Of a DNA stretch of 64,000 bases, positions 1-8,710 are shown piece after piece. A program made the translations under genes and the position numbers. The DNA is from Methylocystis sp. KS32 (GTDB lineage Bacteria > Pseudomonadota > Alphaproteobacteria > Rhizobiales > Beijerinckiaceae), in the NCBI GenBank assembly GCA_002862095.1, contig PHSQ01000001.1, positions 806,001-870,000 of the forward strand, written 5' to 3'. The stretch's first letter is position 1; each line of letters begins with the position of its first letter. The notes under the pieces are model-generated. The model was not told where the DNA came from. It made no database searches and was given only the letters and a program-made list of their open reading frames with translations.

Positions 1-1
1 C

Positions 2-622
2 TTCGACGAAAGGCGCGATGGGGTCTTGACGGAAGCGAACGCGATTGCAACAGCCGCGTTGCGGGCGCGGCTGTTGCCGGCGCCGCACGATTTGGAGAGT
101 TTGAAGCTTTTCAAGGACTATGTTCAGCTCAGATCGGATTTCAGCATCGGCGCGTTCACGCTCGGCGAAATGAGCGCCGCTATTTCGCGCTCGAATGAGA
201 TTCAGGAAGCGTTGTGGAAGCGCGCCAAGGTCGTGGCCGCCAAGGACAACGCCGCGGTTCCCGTCGGCGTCTATATTCAGTCGTTGAACGAGATGTTCGA
301 TAATCAGGAAAAGCGCCTGACCGCCCTGCGTAACTGCGTGCCAAATGTTGTGTTTGTGGCGTTGTATGGAATAGCTTTGTTCGCCATCGGATTTTCCGCC
401 TTTTCGAGCGGATTGGAGCGCCGCCAATGGCGTTTTCCTGTTTATGCGATGAGCGTGCTCTTCGCTGGCGTCATTCTGCTTATTCATGATATCGATCGTC
501 CCGGCGCTGGATATGTTTATGTCAGCCAGCAACCGATGATCGACACCGCGGGCGGGATAAATAAATATATCACGGATCTAGAGAGCGACGTCGCGGCGCG
601 CCCCGGTCAAGGCGCGAGATAA
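2..622 (+). CDS. DUF4239 (bestrophin-like domain) membrane protein, 5' end cut by window
   Basis: The reading frame is open to the left edge, so the true start lies outside; the internal TTG at 26 is not needed as a start. The visible part begins with an EANAI..RARLLP stretch typical of the DUF4239/bestrophin-like family. Two hydrophobic segments follow near the C-terminus (about VVFVALYGIALFAIGF and YAMSVLFAGVILLI). Members are integral inner-membrane proteins of unknown function, distantly related to bestrophin anion channels. Its last 16 bases overlap the convergent amidase gene. Family placement is from motif recognition; transport activity is not shown. Confidence 0.7.
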   Translation, partial: FDERRDGVLTEANAIATAALRARLLPAPHDLESLKLFKDYVQLRSDFSIGAFTLGEMSAAISRSNEIQEALWKRAKVVAAKDNAAVPVGVYIQSLNEMFDNQEKRLTALRNCVPNVVFVALYGIALFAIGFSAFSSGLERRQWRFPVYAMSVLFAGVILLIHDIDRPGAGYVYVSQQPMIDTAGGINKYITDLESDVAARPGQGAR

Positions 623-1674
623 TTGATGTTTTTAGCCGGCTTGAAGGAATTGTTGACCGAGCCGGTCAGATTGTAATTCCCTTCGAGCGCGAGGGTTCGA
701 ATGCCGGAATTGGGTCCGAAATTGACCTTCTTGAGGTTAAGCCAGACGATGTTCGGGCTCAGCGTCGACTCGAAATAATAGACGAGATGAGTTTGGTCGA
801 GGATGGTGCGCCAATAGGTCGGCGCGAGATTGGGATGTCGCGGATCGACCTCTCCCCACGGCACCGAAACATTGCGGATCACGCTGAAGACGCCGGCGAC
901 CGCCTGCCGCTCGTCATTCGTCCGCGGCAACTGGCCGAGATAATAAGACGCGCGAACGAAGCGATCTTCGGATTGCCGCGATCCCGGCAGCACGTTGGCG
1001 CCGTCGAGCCGCTTCCAATAATTGTTCAGCGTGAGCTGCTCGTCGTAGGTCGGACTGTTGGTCATGACCTGATATTCGCGGCCATGATGAATGACGGGCT
1101 CGCCTTTGATGAATTCTACGATCGCGGAATCGCCGGAGGCGTCCGATAGCGCGAGATGCACGGCCGGCGCGGCCTTCTTGCCGGGGCCGAAAAACACGGG
1201 AACGATATAGACGGATTGCTCCTTTATCGCCGCGACGGCTTCCTCCACGGTGGCGTAATTGGAGAGGACATATTGAACCCAGGCCCCAAAGGAAATGCGC
1301 GGCCTGCCGTCCTCGGGCGCGGGTCCGAAATCGGCTTCGGCGAGATAAAGCAAATTGGCGGCGAGACCCTTTTCGTTCATGCCGTCGAAGGTCCCGTCTA
1401 CGGGGCCGCTGGGGTCGGATGTTCCCGCAACGACGACGGTTCCATATTTGCTGGTCCAGCGCAGCGAGTCCTTGCCGCCGGCGCCGTCGTTCTGGGTTCC
1501 TCGCGGGAAAATATAGAAGCGGGCGTTGAAGGAGAGGGGCCAGTCCATCGAGCGGCCGGTGATCACCTGGCCGTCGGAGCCGAGCCAGGTCACGCGGGAG
1601 CAGGCGAGGGCGCCCGACGCGCTCAGACTCACCGCCGCGGCGCAGATCATGGCCGTGATACGCTTGCTATTCAT
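607..1674 (-). CDS. Choloylglycine hydrolase family (linear amide C-N hydrolase), secreted
   Basis: 355 aa. An N-terminal signal peptide (KRITAMICAAAVSLSASGALA) ends just before Cys25. That Cys becomes the N-terminal nucleophile of the Ntn-hydrolase fold, followed by the typical SRVTWLG and TGRSMDW motifs of the bile-salt hydrolase / penicillin V acylase family (PF02275). The Arg in ACSR and the Asp in SMDW match conserved active-site positions. The enzyme should act in the periplasm on linear amides. The substrate is unknown; N-acyl homoserine lactones or penicillin V are known substrates of relatives. It is a single gene, convergent with the DUF4239 gene. Confidence 0.85.
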   Translation of the reverse strand: MNSKRITAMICAAAVSLSASGALACSRVTWLGSDGQVITGRSMDWPLSFNARFYIFPRGTQNDGAGGKDSLRWTSKYGTVVVAGTSDPSGPVDGTFDGMNEKGLAANLLYLAEADFGPAPEDGRPRISFGAWVQYVLSNYATVEEAVAAIKEQSVYIVPVFFGPGKKAAPAVHLALSDASGDSAIVEFIKGEPVIHHGREYQVMTNSPTYDEQLTLNNYWKRLDGANVLPGSRQSEDRFVRASYYLGQLPRTNDERQAVAGVFSVIRNVSVPWGEVDPRHPNLAPTYWRTILDQTHLVYYFESTLSPNIVWLNLKKVNFGPNSGIRTLALEGNYNLTGSVNNSFKPAKNINYLAP

Positions 1675-1739
1675 CGCTCCACTCCTGTTTCGTCCGGGCG
1701 GAATTTATTTCGCGCTCGCGAGCGTGAAAAGAAAGTCCG

Positions 1740-3845
1740 TCATCCGGCTCGAAGTAGTTTTACCGCTTCGTTACGTTCGAAGAGATAAAGCAACACACGT
1801 AGCGCTTGCCCCCGCTCGCTGGTCAAGTCGGGGTCCTTGCGCAATATCAGCTCCGCGTCGTCGCGCGCGATCGCGAGCAGCCGCGCGTGGGCTAATATAT
1901 CGGCGAGGCGGAAGCCCGGCAGACCCGATTGCCGCACGCCAAGAATCTCGCCTTCTCCGCGCAGGCGCAAATCCTCCTCGGCGATGCGAAATCCATCCTC
2001 GGTCTGGCGCAACGTCGTCAATCTCGCTCCAGCGATTTCTCCGAGCGGACCCTTGTAGAGCAGCAGACAGGACGACTCCGCCGCGCCGCGCCCAACGCGT
2101 CCGCGCAGTTGATGCAGCTGCGCGAGGCCGAACCGCTCGGCGTGCTCGATGACCATGATCGTTGCTTCCGGCACGTCCACGCCAACCTCGACGACGGTTG
2201 TGGCGACGAGAATCCGGGTTTCGCCCCTTTGGAAAGCCTCTATCGCCGCGTCTTTCTCCGCGCCCTTCATCTTGCCGTGAAGGAGACCGACGCGCGGTCC
2301 GAAGATGCGTTGCAACTCCTCGAAACGCTCCCCCGCGGCGGCGAGGTCGAGGTCCTCGTTCTCTTCGACGAGAGGGCAGACCCAATAGGCCCGCGCGCCC
2401 TGGGCAAGCGCGCGTTTCAGACCTTCGACCACTTCTCCTATGCGCGATTGCGGCAGCGCGCGCGTTTTCACCGGCGTGCGGCCGGGCGGCTTTTCGTCGA
2501 GGATGGAGCAGTCCATGTCGCCGAAATAGGTCAGCGCGAGCGAGCGCGGGATCGGCGTCGCCGTCATCACCAGAACGTCGGCCATCTCGCCTTTCGAGCC
2601 CAAAGCGAGGCGCTGCGCGACGCCAAAGCGGTGCTGTTCGTCCACGACCGCGAGGCCCAGATCCTGGAAGGCGAGATCGCTCGAGATTAGCGCATGGGTT
2701 CCGATAACGACCCGCGCTTCTCCGTCCGCGATCGCGGCGTGCAGTGCATTCCGCTCGGAGGTTTTCGCACGTCCGGTGAGTAGGACCGTGCGCACGCCCG
2801 CCGCGGCGAACAGAGGCGAAAGATTTCCGAAGTGCTGGCGCGCGAGAATCTCGGTTGGCGCCATCAGCGCGACCTGTCGGCCCGACTCGACGACATGCGC
2901 CGTTGCGAGAGCGGCGACAATGGTCTTGCCGGACCCGACGTCGCCCTGCACCAGGCGCAACATTCGCCGATCGGAAGAAAGATCGGCGCGGATTTCGTCG
3001 AGCGCGCGCCTTTGTGCCCCGGTCAAGGCGAAGGGGAGGGCGGCTTCCATCGTGGCGGCGAGCTTGCCTTCGCTTGTGTGGCAGCGCCCCGGAGCGCGGC
3101 GCAGCTTCGCGCGCATCAGCCGCAACGCAAGCTGCTGGGCGAGAAACTCGTCGAGCGCGAGGCGCTGGCGGGCGAGACTGGTCGGCGCAATATCGGCCGG
3201 CTCCCGAGGATGGTGCAAGCGATTTAACGCCTCCTCGAAGCTTTGCAACTTGTTGGCGGCGAGAACCGAAGGATTTTGCCACTCAGGCAGACGCGGCAGG
3301 CGCTCGAGCGCGCCTTCAATGGCCTTTTGCACAAATCGTTCTTGCAGCCCCTCGGTCAATCCGTGAATGGCTTCGACAAGGGGTAATTTGGCGAGACCGG
3401 CTTCGTCGAGCACGCGGTCGGGATGAACGATCTGCCGGCGCCCGTCGTAAAGTTCGATCCTGCCTGAAATCCAGCGGGTTTCGCCAATCGGCAGACTGCG
3501 TTCGATCCACTCGGGATTGGCGAGAAAAAACACCAGCTCGGCGTCGCCCGTGTCGTCCTCCACCAATACTTTGTAGGGCCCCTTCGAATGGCGGCCCTGG
3601 GGGCGGCGATGCTCGACGATGCGCGTCTTCACGAGAATCAATGTGTCGAGCGGCGCCTCGGCGAGCGTGGGGCGAATTCTGCGGTCCACGACATTGATGG
3701 GCGCGTGGAACAGAAGGTCGATCGGCCGCGCCTGCTCGCCTGGCCTGGCCAGCAGCCTGTCCAGCAATTTCGCGGTCTTTGGCCCGATGCCGGGGAGAAC
3801 TTCGGCGCGGCCGAACAAGGGGTCGAGGATGGAAGGACGCATCAT
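1740..3845 (-). CDS. recG: ATP-dependent DNA helicase RecG
   Basis: About 701 aa, normal for RecG. An N-terminal wedge/OB region leads into a superfamily-2 motor with Walker A GDVGSGKT near residue 300, the DEQH box (DEQHRFGV) near 400, motif III TATPIPRS and the C-terminal QLRGRVGR motif VI. RecG remodels stalled replication forks and branched recombination intermediates. The frame is open further (to 3869), but homologues begin near MRPSILDPLF, so the ATG pair at 3845/3842 is preferred; no clear ribosome-binding site decides between them. High G+C produces long shadow frames on both strands here. Confidence 0.95.
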   Translation of the reverse strand: MMRPSILDPLFGRAEVLPGIGPKTAKLLDRLLARPGEQARPIDLLFHAPINVVDRRIRPTLAEAPLDTLILVKTRIVEHRRPQGRHSKGPYKVLVEDDTGDAELVFFLANPEWIERSLPIGETRWISGRIELYDGRRQIVHPDRVLDEAGLAKLPLVEAIHGLTEGLQERFVQKAIEGALERLPRLPEWQNPSVLAANKLQSFEEALNRLHHPREPADIAPTSLARQRLALDEFLAQQLALRLMRAKLRRAPGRCHTSEGKLAATMEAALPFALTGAQRRALDEIRADLSSDRRMLRLVQGDVGSGKTIVAALATAHVVESGRQVALMAPTEILARQHFGNLSPLFAAAGVRTVLLTGRAKTSERNALHAAIADGEARVVIGTHALISSDLAFQDLGLAVVDEQHRFGVAQRLALGSKGEMADVLVMTATPIPRSLALTYFGDMDCSILDEKPPGRTPVKTRALPQSRIGEVVEGLKRALAQGARAYWVCPLVEENEDLDLAAAGERFEELQRIFGPRVGLLHGKMKGAEKDAAIEAFQRGETRILVATTVVEVGVDVPEATIMVIEHAERFGLAQLHQLRGRVGRGAAESSCLLLYKGPLGEIAGARLTTLRQTEDGFRIAEEDLRLRGEGEILGVRQSGLPGFRLADILAHARLLAIARDDAELILRKDPDLTSERGQALRVLLYLFERNEAVKLLRAG

Positions 3846-3897
3846 GGAGCAATGTCGCTCAAAGCGCATGATTTGTCATGTCTTGAGCGGCCGAGAC

Positions 3898-4545
3898 TTA
3901 ATTCGCGGCAAGAGAGGAGCCTCCCAGCCAATCGGGCGAGCCAAACACGAGAGCAAGCCAGAAACCGAGCGCGAGGTGCGGCCCGAAAGGCAAGACATGT
4001 TCATGCGCCGCCGGCGCGCCCGCTCTTCTCTCTATCGCGGCGGCAAAGAGAGCCGAGGCGACCGCCGCCATGAGGCAGGAAGGCAATCCTTCAAGACCAA
4101 GCCACAGCCCCGCCGCGCCGAATAATTTCGCGTCGCCGGCCCCGAGACCGACGCGTCCGGTCAAACGCTCGTAGGCGAAGGCCACCAAGGTTAACAGTCC
4201 CCATGCGCCAATCGCGGCGGCGACATGCGCGGCGATGTCGGCCCTGTCGAGAGGCGCGAGGAAAACGGCGCCGGCGATCAGCATGATAACGATCTGCCGA
4301 TCCGGGACGATGAGATAAAGCGCGTCGAACAGGCTTGTCGCGGCGAGCGACAGGAACAGGGTCAGCAGGGGGACGAGCATCAAGCCGTATCGCGGCCCTG
4401 CTGCAATGAGGAACGCGAGGCTGGCGACGAAGAGCCAAGGTACATGGGCGAGGCTCGCGCCATCGCCGCGCGCGGCGAAGCCGTCGGCCAATAAAGCCAT
4501 GAGTCGGCGGCGGCGTCTCTTTTGTGAAGGACTTGCGAAGAGCAT
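3898..4545 (-). CDS. Type IV prepilin peptidase (A24 family), GspO/CpaA-like
   Basis: Up to 215 aa of mostly hydrophobic sequence, with the two aspartates of A24 peptidases: one in the FDALYLIVPD region and one in the GAGDAKLFGA motif (GxGD). It lacks the N-terminal cysteine-rich methyltransferase domain of full GspO/PilD, so it is the short peptidase-only type. It lies beside the T2SS genes, so it probably cleaves GspG and other pseudopilins. A second short peptidase sits in the tad locus at 19740-20246. The start may instead be the internal ATG near 4500, since the first 15 residues are very basic. Confidence 0.82.
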   Translation of the reverse strand: MLFASPSQKRRRRRLMALLADGFAARGDGASLAHVPWLFVASLAFLIAAGPRYGLMLVPLLTLFLSLAATSLFDALYLIVPDRQIVIMLIAGAVFLAPLDRADIAAHVAAAIGAWGLLTLVAFAYERLTGRVGLGAGDAKLFGAAGLWLGLEGLPSCLMAAVASALFAAAIERRAGAPAAHEHVLPFGPHLALGFWLALVFGSPDWLGGSSLAAN

Positions 4546-4567
4546 GACGGTGGTCGACTGCCTAGAG

Positions 4568-4906
4568 CGCTTTCCGACCAGACGGAATCGTCTGGTCGAT
4601 TAAGAAATCGCTCCAGATTCAAAAAGCGGGAGCAAAATCCAATCGAAAAAGTCTATCAACTTTTTCGGATTTTGCTCTAGCGCTTTCCGACCAGACGGAA
4701 TCGTCTGGTCGATTAAGAAATCGCTCCAGATTCAAAAAGCGGGAGCAAAATCCAATCGAAAAAGTCTATCAACTTTTTCGGATTTTGCTCTAGCGCTTTC
4801 CGACCAGACGGAATCGTCTGGTCGATTAAGAAATCGCTCCAGATTCAAAAAGCGGGAGCAAAATCCAATCGAAAAAGTCTATCAACTTTTTCGGATTTTG
4901 CTCTAG
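4568..4906. repeat. Three perfect tandem copies of a 113-bp REP/MITE-like unit
   Basis: Copies at 4568-4680, 4681-4793 and 4794-4906 appear identical. Each holds two inverted repeats: GACCAGACG/CGTCTGGTC around a 4-base loop, and GAAAAAGT..ACTTTTTC, and ends in GCTCTAG. Related single copies are at 23955-24060 (degenerate), 29030-29149 (reverse) and 54268-54386, with half-length relatives at 11373-11426 and 12430-12482. The rest of the 4546-5076 interval shows no gene. Confidence 0.9.
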
Positions 4907-5076
4907 CCTGGCTCATGTTGGTTAATCCTTGCGCCATTTGCGAGCGGCGTCTCGATTCTTTGCGCCGCGCCCAAATGCGACTGTCATTGAACCGCGCTCA
5001 ATTCCATAACATAATGCTTGCGCTCTATACACGGCGCGGATTAGCGCGGCACAAGGCGATGATGGGATCGGACAGC

Positions 5077-5559
5077 ATGACACAGGCGGTGTTCACAAAT
5101 TTGTCGCAAATTCGGCGCGTTCGATTGGCGCGGCGCGGCGCTCGCTCGTCGAGCGGATTCACGCTTATCGAGATGCTCGTCGTGCTAGGCATCATTGGCC
5201 TGATCGTCGGTCTCGTCGGGCCCCGCGTATTGAGTTATCTTTCCGACGCCAAGGTGAAGACCGCGCAAATTCAGATCGAGAACATAGCAAGTTCGCTCGA
5301 TCTCTTCTATCTCGACACCGGACGTTATCCCAGCACAGAAGAAGGCTTGGGCGCCCTAGTGCAGAGGCCGCACGACGCCTCGGCCTGGAATGGCCCTTAT
5401 CTGAAATCCAACAGCGTGCCGAAGGATCCATGGGGCCATCCCTATATCTATCGTTCGCCTGGTCAGAACGGTCCATACGACATCGGATCGGTCGGCCCCG
5501 AAGGGCACGAAGGCGGCCGGGTGACGGTGACGCGCAGCCGCGACGCCGGAGCTCGCTGA
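5077..5559 (+). CDS. gspG: Type II secretion system major pseudopilin GspG
   Basis: About 160 aa from the ATG at 5077 (MTQAVFTN). The frame is open back to 4915, but class III prepilin leaders are short and basic, so 5077 or 5062 is preferred. The prepilin site G/FTLIEMLVV is followed by the hydrophobic helix IGLIVGLVG. The C-terminal part carries the GspG signature (DTGRYPS, WNGPYL, DPWGHPYIYRSPG, YDIGS). It builds the pseudopilus that drives substrates through the GspD secretin. It faces gspD convergently across a perfect palindrome. No gspE, F, H, I, J or K is in the window. Confidence 0.93.
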   Translation: MTQAVFTNLSQIRRVRLARRGARSSSGFTLIEMLVVLGIIGLIVGLVGPRVLSYLSDAKVKTAQIQIENIASSLDLFYLDTGRYPSTEEGLGALVQRPHDASAWNGPYLKSNSVPKDPWGHPYIYRSPGQNGPYDIGSVGPEGHEGGRVTVTRSRDAGAR

Positions 5560-5573
5560 TCCTTGTTGGAGGG

Positions 5574-5597
5574 GCGGAGGCGCCGCGGCGCCTCCGC
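5574..5597. terminator. 24-bp perfect palindrome between convergent gspG and gspD
   Basis: GCGGAGGCGCCG followed by its exact complement forms a very strong GC hairpin 14 bp after the gspG stop and 3 bp before the gspD stop. It can act as a bidirectional terminator or 3'-end stabiliser. There is no clear T-run on either side. Confidence 0.55.
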
Positions 5598-5600
5598 AAA

Positions 5601-8087
5601 TCACGGATCGAGAAGGATGCGTCTCACCGTCTGTTCCGCGGAATGCGGGCGCGTGCTTGCGTTTCTGGTGATCTCCAAAAGCTTTCTACGATATTCCGCC
5701 GTGATCTCGCGGGCGTCGTTTGACGTATGAACGACATGTGGCGTGATCATGATGAGCAATTCGCTTTTCGTGACGGTGTCCTGCTTCTGTTTGAACAGAG
5801 CTCCGAGGACAGGCACGTCGCCCACGACAGGCACTTGCGAGTTGTCCAAACTGCGCTGACTTTGAATGAGACCGCCAAGCATCACGGACTCGCCATCCGC
5901 GACGATCACTTGAGTCTTGATACGGCGCTGCTGGATGTTCGGATTTTGCGCGTTCGCCGGCGTGTTGGGATCGACGTTCGAGACCTCCTGCTCCAGCTCC
6001 AGCATCAGATTTCCGCTTTCGCTGATGTGCGGCGTGATCGAAAGGATGACGCCAGTGGAGACATATTGCGAGCCGTTGAAAAAGGCGCCGTTGGTGTTGA
6101 TCGACGAGCCGCTGAATGTAGTGACCGAGATTTGATCGCCGACCTCCAATTGCGCCTGTCTGTTGTCGAGTACGGTCAGCGAGGGCGTCGAAAGCACGTT
6201 CACCTTGGTTATCGCGTTCAGCGCATTCAGCGTGACCAGGGCGCTTGCGCCGCGCAGCGCATAGGAAAAGCCGGGGAAAACGCTCGCCATGCCGGCGCCC
6301 AGCACGTTATCGCCCAAGCTGTCGGTCGGCGTAATGGGCGTGGAGGACGAATTCGAGAAGCCGATGTTGCTGGACCTGTGCTGGAAATACCAGTTGACGC
6401 CGAAGTTCAGCTGGTCGTTCAGCGTGACTTCGGCGATGGTTGCTTCGATGAATACTTGGTTTGGCTGAACGTCCAGCGCTTGAACCACTTTCAACAAGCG
6501 GCGATAATCGTCCGGCGTCGCCATGATGACGAGCGCGTTCTTGGCGTCGTCAACGGCGAGTTTGAATCGGTCGTCGGCCACCGAAACGGCCTGCGCCATA
6601 GGACCATTTTGCGGGTTGTTGGCGCCGAAGGCGCCGCTTGAACTCAAGGCGCCGCCGCTTGAACCCATGCCGCCGCCAGAGCCGAGCCCGCCGCTTGAAC
6701 CCATGCCGCCGCCAGAGCCGAGCCCGCCGCTTGAACCCATGCCGCCGCCAGAGCCGAGTCCGCCGCCAGAGCCGAGTCCACCCGACGAGCCAAGCCCGCC
6801 GCTCGTCCCCAAGCCGCCCGAAGAACCCAGTCCGCTAGAGGAGCCGCCGATCGAGGAGCCCATATTGTTTCCGCCGCCCGCGCCGCCGATCGGAAAGCCT
6901 CCGGGGCTCGATGAGGAAGAGTTGTCCGAGGAGAGCGCCGCCTGACCGAAGCGCGGCGCGACATTGTTGCCACGCCCCGAGCCGGATGGCGCGAACATCG
7001 AGGCGACGATTTGCAGCAACTCCTTGGCCGGGCGGTTTTGCACGCGGTAGCTGAAGAATTGCTTCTCGTTGCCCTGCGCGCGCGTGTCGAGCCGGTGAAT
7101 CCAGGCGCGCGCGCGGTCGAGATATTTGGGCTGCGACGAGATCGCGAGAACGGCGGAGAGACGCTTGTTTCCGATGAAGCGGATCATCCCGCCCATCGGC
7201 CCTTCTTTTTCGGCGCCAAAGACATTGCGCAGATCTTCCGCCAGGGCGTCTGGGTCCGAACTTGTCACCGGCACGAGGGCGAACGACATTCCTCGCATTG
7301 TGTCGATGTCGAAGGCGCCAACCGCGTCCTTCACATTGGCGATGTCCTGAGGCGAGCCGGACAGCGTCAGCACATTGCGTCCAGGGTCCGCGCTCACGAT
7401 CGCGCCATGGGGGGAAATAGGCTCCAGCAGGCGTTTCATTTCCACCGCGGAAACATAGCGCAGTTGGATGACCTCGGCGCCTCCGCCGAGCCGCTCCGCT
7501 TTTGCGCCGCTTTCGTTGACGACAATGTCACCGCCGGAATTAGCGGCCTGATCGGCCGGAACGATTCGGTAGAGCCCCCCAGATTCTACCACGGCGGCTC
7601 CCGAGGAATGCAACGCCGACTGGAATAGAGCCATCGCCGCTGATTTCGACAGTGGCCGGACAGTGTGGACCGACACGTTTCCTTCGAGCTTGGGGTCGAT
7701 CACATAGTCGACGCCCATGATGTCGCCCAACATGATTTTAGCCGCCTGCGCCATTGGCAGGTTGACCATATTCAGCGTTACGCCATCCTCCGGATTCTCC
7801 GGCGAACTATTGTGCCCGTTTTTTCCTCCGCCGGAGCCGACGAGGCGCCCCGTGCCATGAATCATTTGAGCCGGGCCGCCTCGGCCCGACGACATAATGG
7901 AAAGGCCGTCGTCCGCCGAGCCGTGGGCGGTTTGAGTCTTTGATTTTTCAGGGAGAGGCGCTGACTCCCATTCTCCAATGACTGGCTCGCGCGTAGTATC
8001 GCAACCGTTGAGCAAAACAGTGCATACAACGCCAACCAACAGAATGAAGATGCGATAACTCAAAGGGCTTGCTCTTACTAACGCCAT
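5601..8087 (-). CDS. gspD: Type II secretion secretin GspD (outer-membrane channel)
   Basis: 828 aa. A basic start, hydrophobic segment and lipobox-like LNGC suggest a lipoprotein signal. The N0 domain (VTLNMVNLPMAQAAKIMLGD) and N1-N3 modules follow. The C-terminal secretin domain includes VFIEATIAEVTLNDQLNFGVNW, VLSTPSLTVLDN and VPVVGDVPVLGALF. Residues about 385-485 are a long Gly/Ser insert coded by DNA repeats. It forms the outer-membrane pore of the T2SS. It is the last gene of the - strand L-M-N-D series, the same order as the Xanthomonas xps cluster. Confidence 0.95.
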   Translation of the reverse strand: MALVRASPLSYRIFILLVGVVCTVLLNGCDTTREPVIGEWESAPLPEKSKTQTAHGSADDGLSIMSSGRGGPAQMIHGTGRLVGSGGGKNGHNSSPENPEDGVTLNMVNLPMAQAAKIMLGDIMGVDYVIDPKLEGNVSVHTVRPLSKSAAMALFQSALHSSGAAVVESGGLYRIVPADQAANSGGDIVVNESGAKAERLGGGAEVIQLRYVSAVEMKRLLEPISPHGAIVSADPGRNVLTLSGSPQDIANVKDAVGAFDIDTMRGMSFALVPVTSSDPDALAEDLRNVFGAEKEGPMGGMIRFIGNKRLSAVLAISSQPKYLDRARAWIHRLDTRAQGNEKQFFSYRVQNRPAKELLQIVASMFAPSGSGRGNNVAPRFGQAALSSDNSSSSSPGGFPIGGAGGGNNMGSSIGGSSSGLGSSGGLGTSGGLGSSGGLGSGGGLGSGGGMGSSGGLGSGGGMGSSGGLGSGGGMGSSGGALSSSGAFGANNPQNGPMAQAVSVADDRFKLAVDDAKNALVIMATPDDYRRLLKVVQALDVQPNQVFIEATIAEVTLNDQLNFGVNWYFQHRSSNIGFSNSSSTPITPTDSLGDNVLGAGMASVFPGFSYALRGASALVTLNALNAITKVNVLSTPSLTVLDNRQAQLEVGDQISVTTFSGSSINTNGAFFNGSQYVSTGVILSITPHISESGNLMLELEQEVSNVDPNTPANAQNPNIQQRRIKTQVIVADGESVMLGGLIQSQRSLDNSQVPVVGDVPVLGALFKQKQDTVTKSELLIMITPHVVHTSNDAREITAEYRRKLLEITRNASTRPHSAEQTVRRILLDP
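6651..6795. repeat. 36-bp tandem repeats inside gspD coding for Gly/Ser/Met-rich linker
   Basis: Three near-identical 36-bp units followed by partial units code for alternating GSSGGL and GSGGGM. They lie between the N3 module and the secretin domain, a place where secretins often carry a disordered loop. Repeat number is likely variable between strains. Confidence 0.8.
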
Positions 8088-8167
8088 GGCCTAGCTGATC
8101 GGATTAATGGCCGATTGAACCAGCCCTGTCCAGTTTTCCCGAAGCGATTAACCATACTTTAATTTAG

Positions 8168-8710
8168 TTATTTCTGTGGCTCCGGATAAAGCGTTAGCCG
8201 AACCGTTCGTTCTCCGGCGGCCAATGTGATTTCCAAGCTTTGCACTTGTTTGACAGACCAGCCGTCGATCTCGTCGCCGACAGCGTACCATTTCCCCTTA
8301 GGATTTGCGCTCGAAACCATGAAAGCCATCCATTTGTTATGAAATTTTGTCACGGCCGACAAATTCAGTCCGGGAGGCGGGGCGACGGCGGCGGCCGCCG
8401 CCGAACCATCGGACCCGTTTTTCTTCTCCTTGGCGATGAAGGGTTTCCGGGTTTTGGAAAATATCGGCCGGGTCAATGTTTGCGCGTCCTGGTTCGCCGG
8501 ATTTGGCGGCGGGGCTTTGTGGGGGGCCAGAGTCGGAGGCCGCCATTCCGCCCGAACGTCCAGAGCGGCGTTTTCCGATGGAAAAAAAGCAAGTCCGAGA
8601 ACCAACGCGCCCAAAAGATCGAACAGCGCCGCGCTCGCCAGAGCCACTGCGGATAAAGGCGATAGATGCAAGCGGTGTAGAAGCGCCATCAACCGCCGGG
8701 GAAGATTCAT
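8168..8710 (-). CDS. T2SS inner-membrane clamp protein, GspC/XpsN-like
   Basis: About 180 aa from the ATG at 8710, which overlaps the gspM stop (ATGA). One N-terminal transmembrane helix (SAVALASAALFDLLGALVLGL) is followed by a Pro/Ala-rich linker. A C-terminal region (SAVTKFHNKWMAFMVSS..GDEIDGWSVKQV..LTLYPEP) resembles the homology-region fold of GspC/PilP proteins that contacts GspD. Its place between gspM and gspD matches xpsN of Xanthomonas. Sequence similarity is weak, so the role rests largely on position and architecture. Confidence 0.68.
   Translation of the reverse strand: MNLPRRLMALLHRLHLSPLSAVALASAALFDLLGALVLGLAFFPSENAALDVRAEWRPPTLAPHKAPPPNPANQDAQTLTRPIFSKTRKPFIAKEKKNGSDGSAAAAAVAPPPGLNLSAVTKFHNKWMAFMVSSANPKGKWYAVGDEIDGWSVKQVQSLEITLAAGERTVRLTLYPEPQK

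Noticed and set aside
1771..3697. Several long frames on both strands across recG
   Set aside because: They are Arg/Ala/Pro-rich shadows caused by high G+C; recG motifs explain the region.
6651..6795. Possible CRISPR array
   Set aside because: Repeats are contiguous, in frame within gspD and have no unique spacers.
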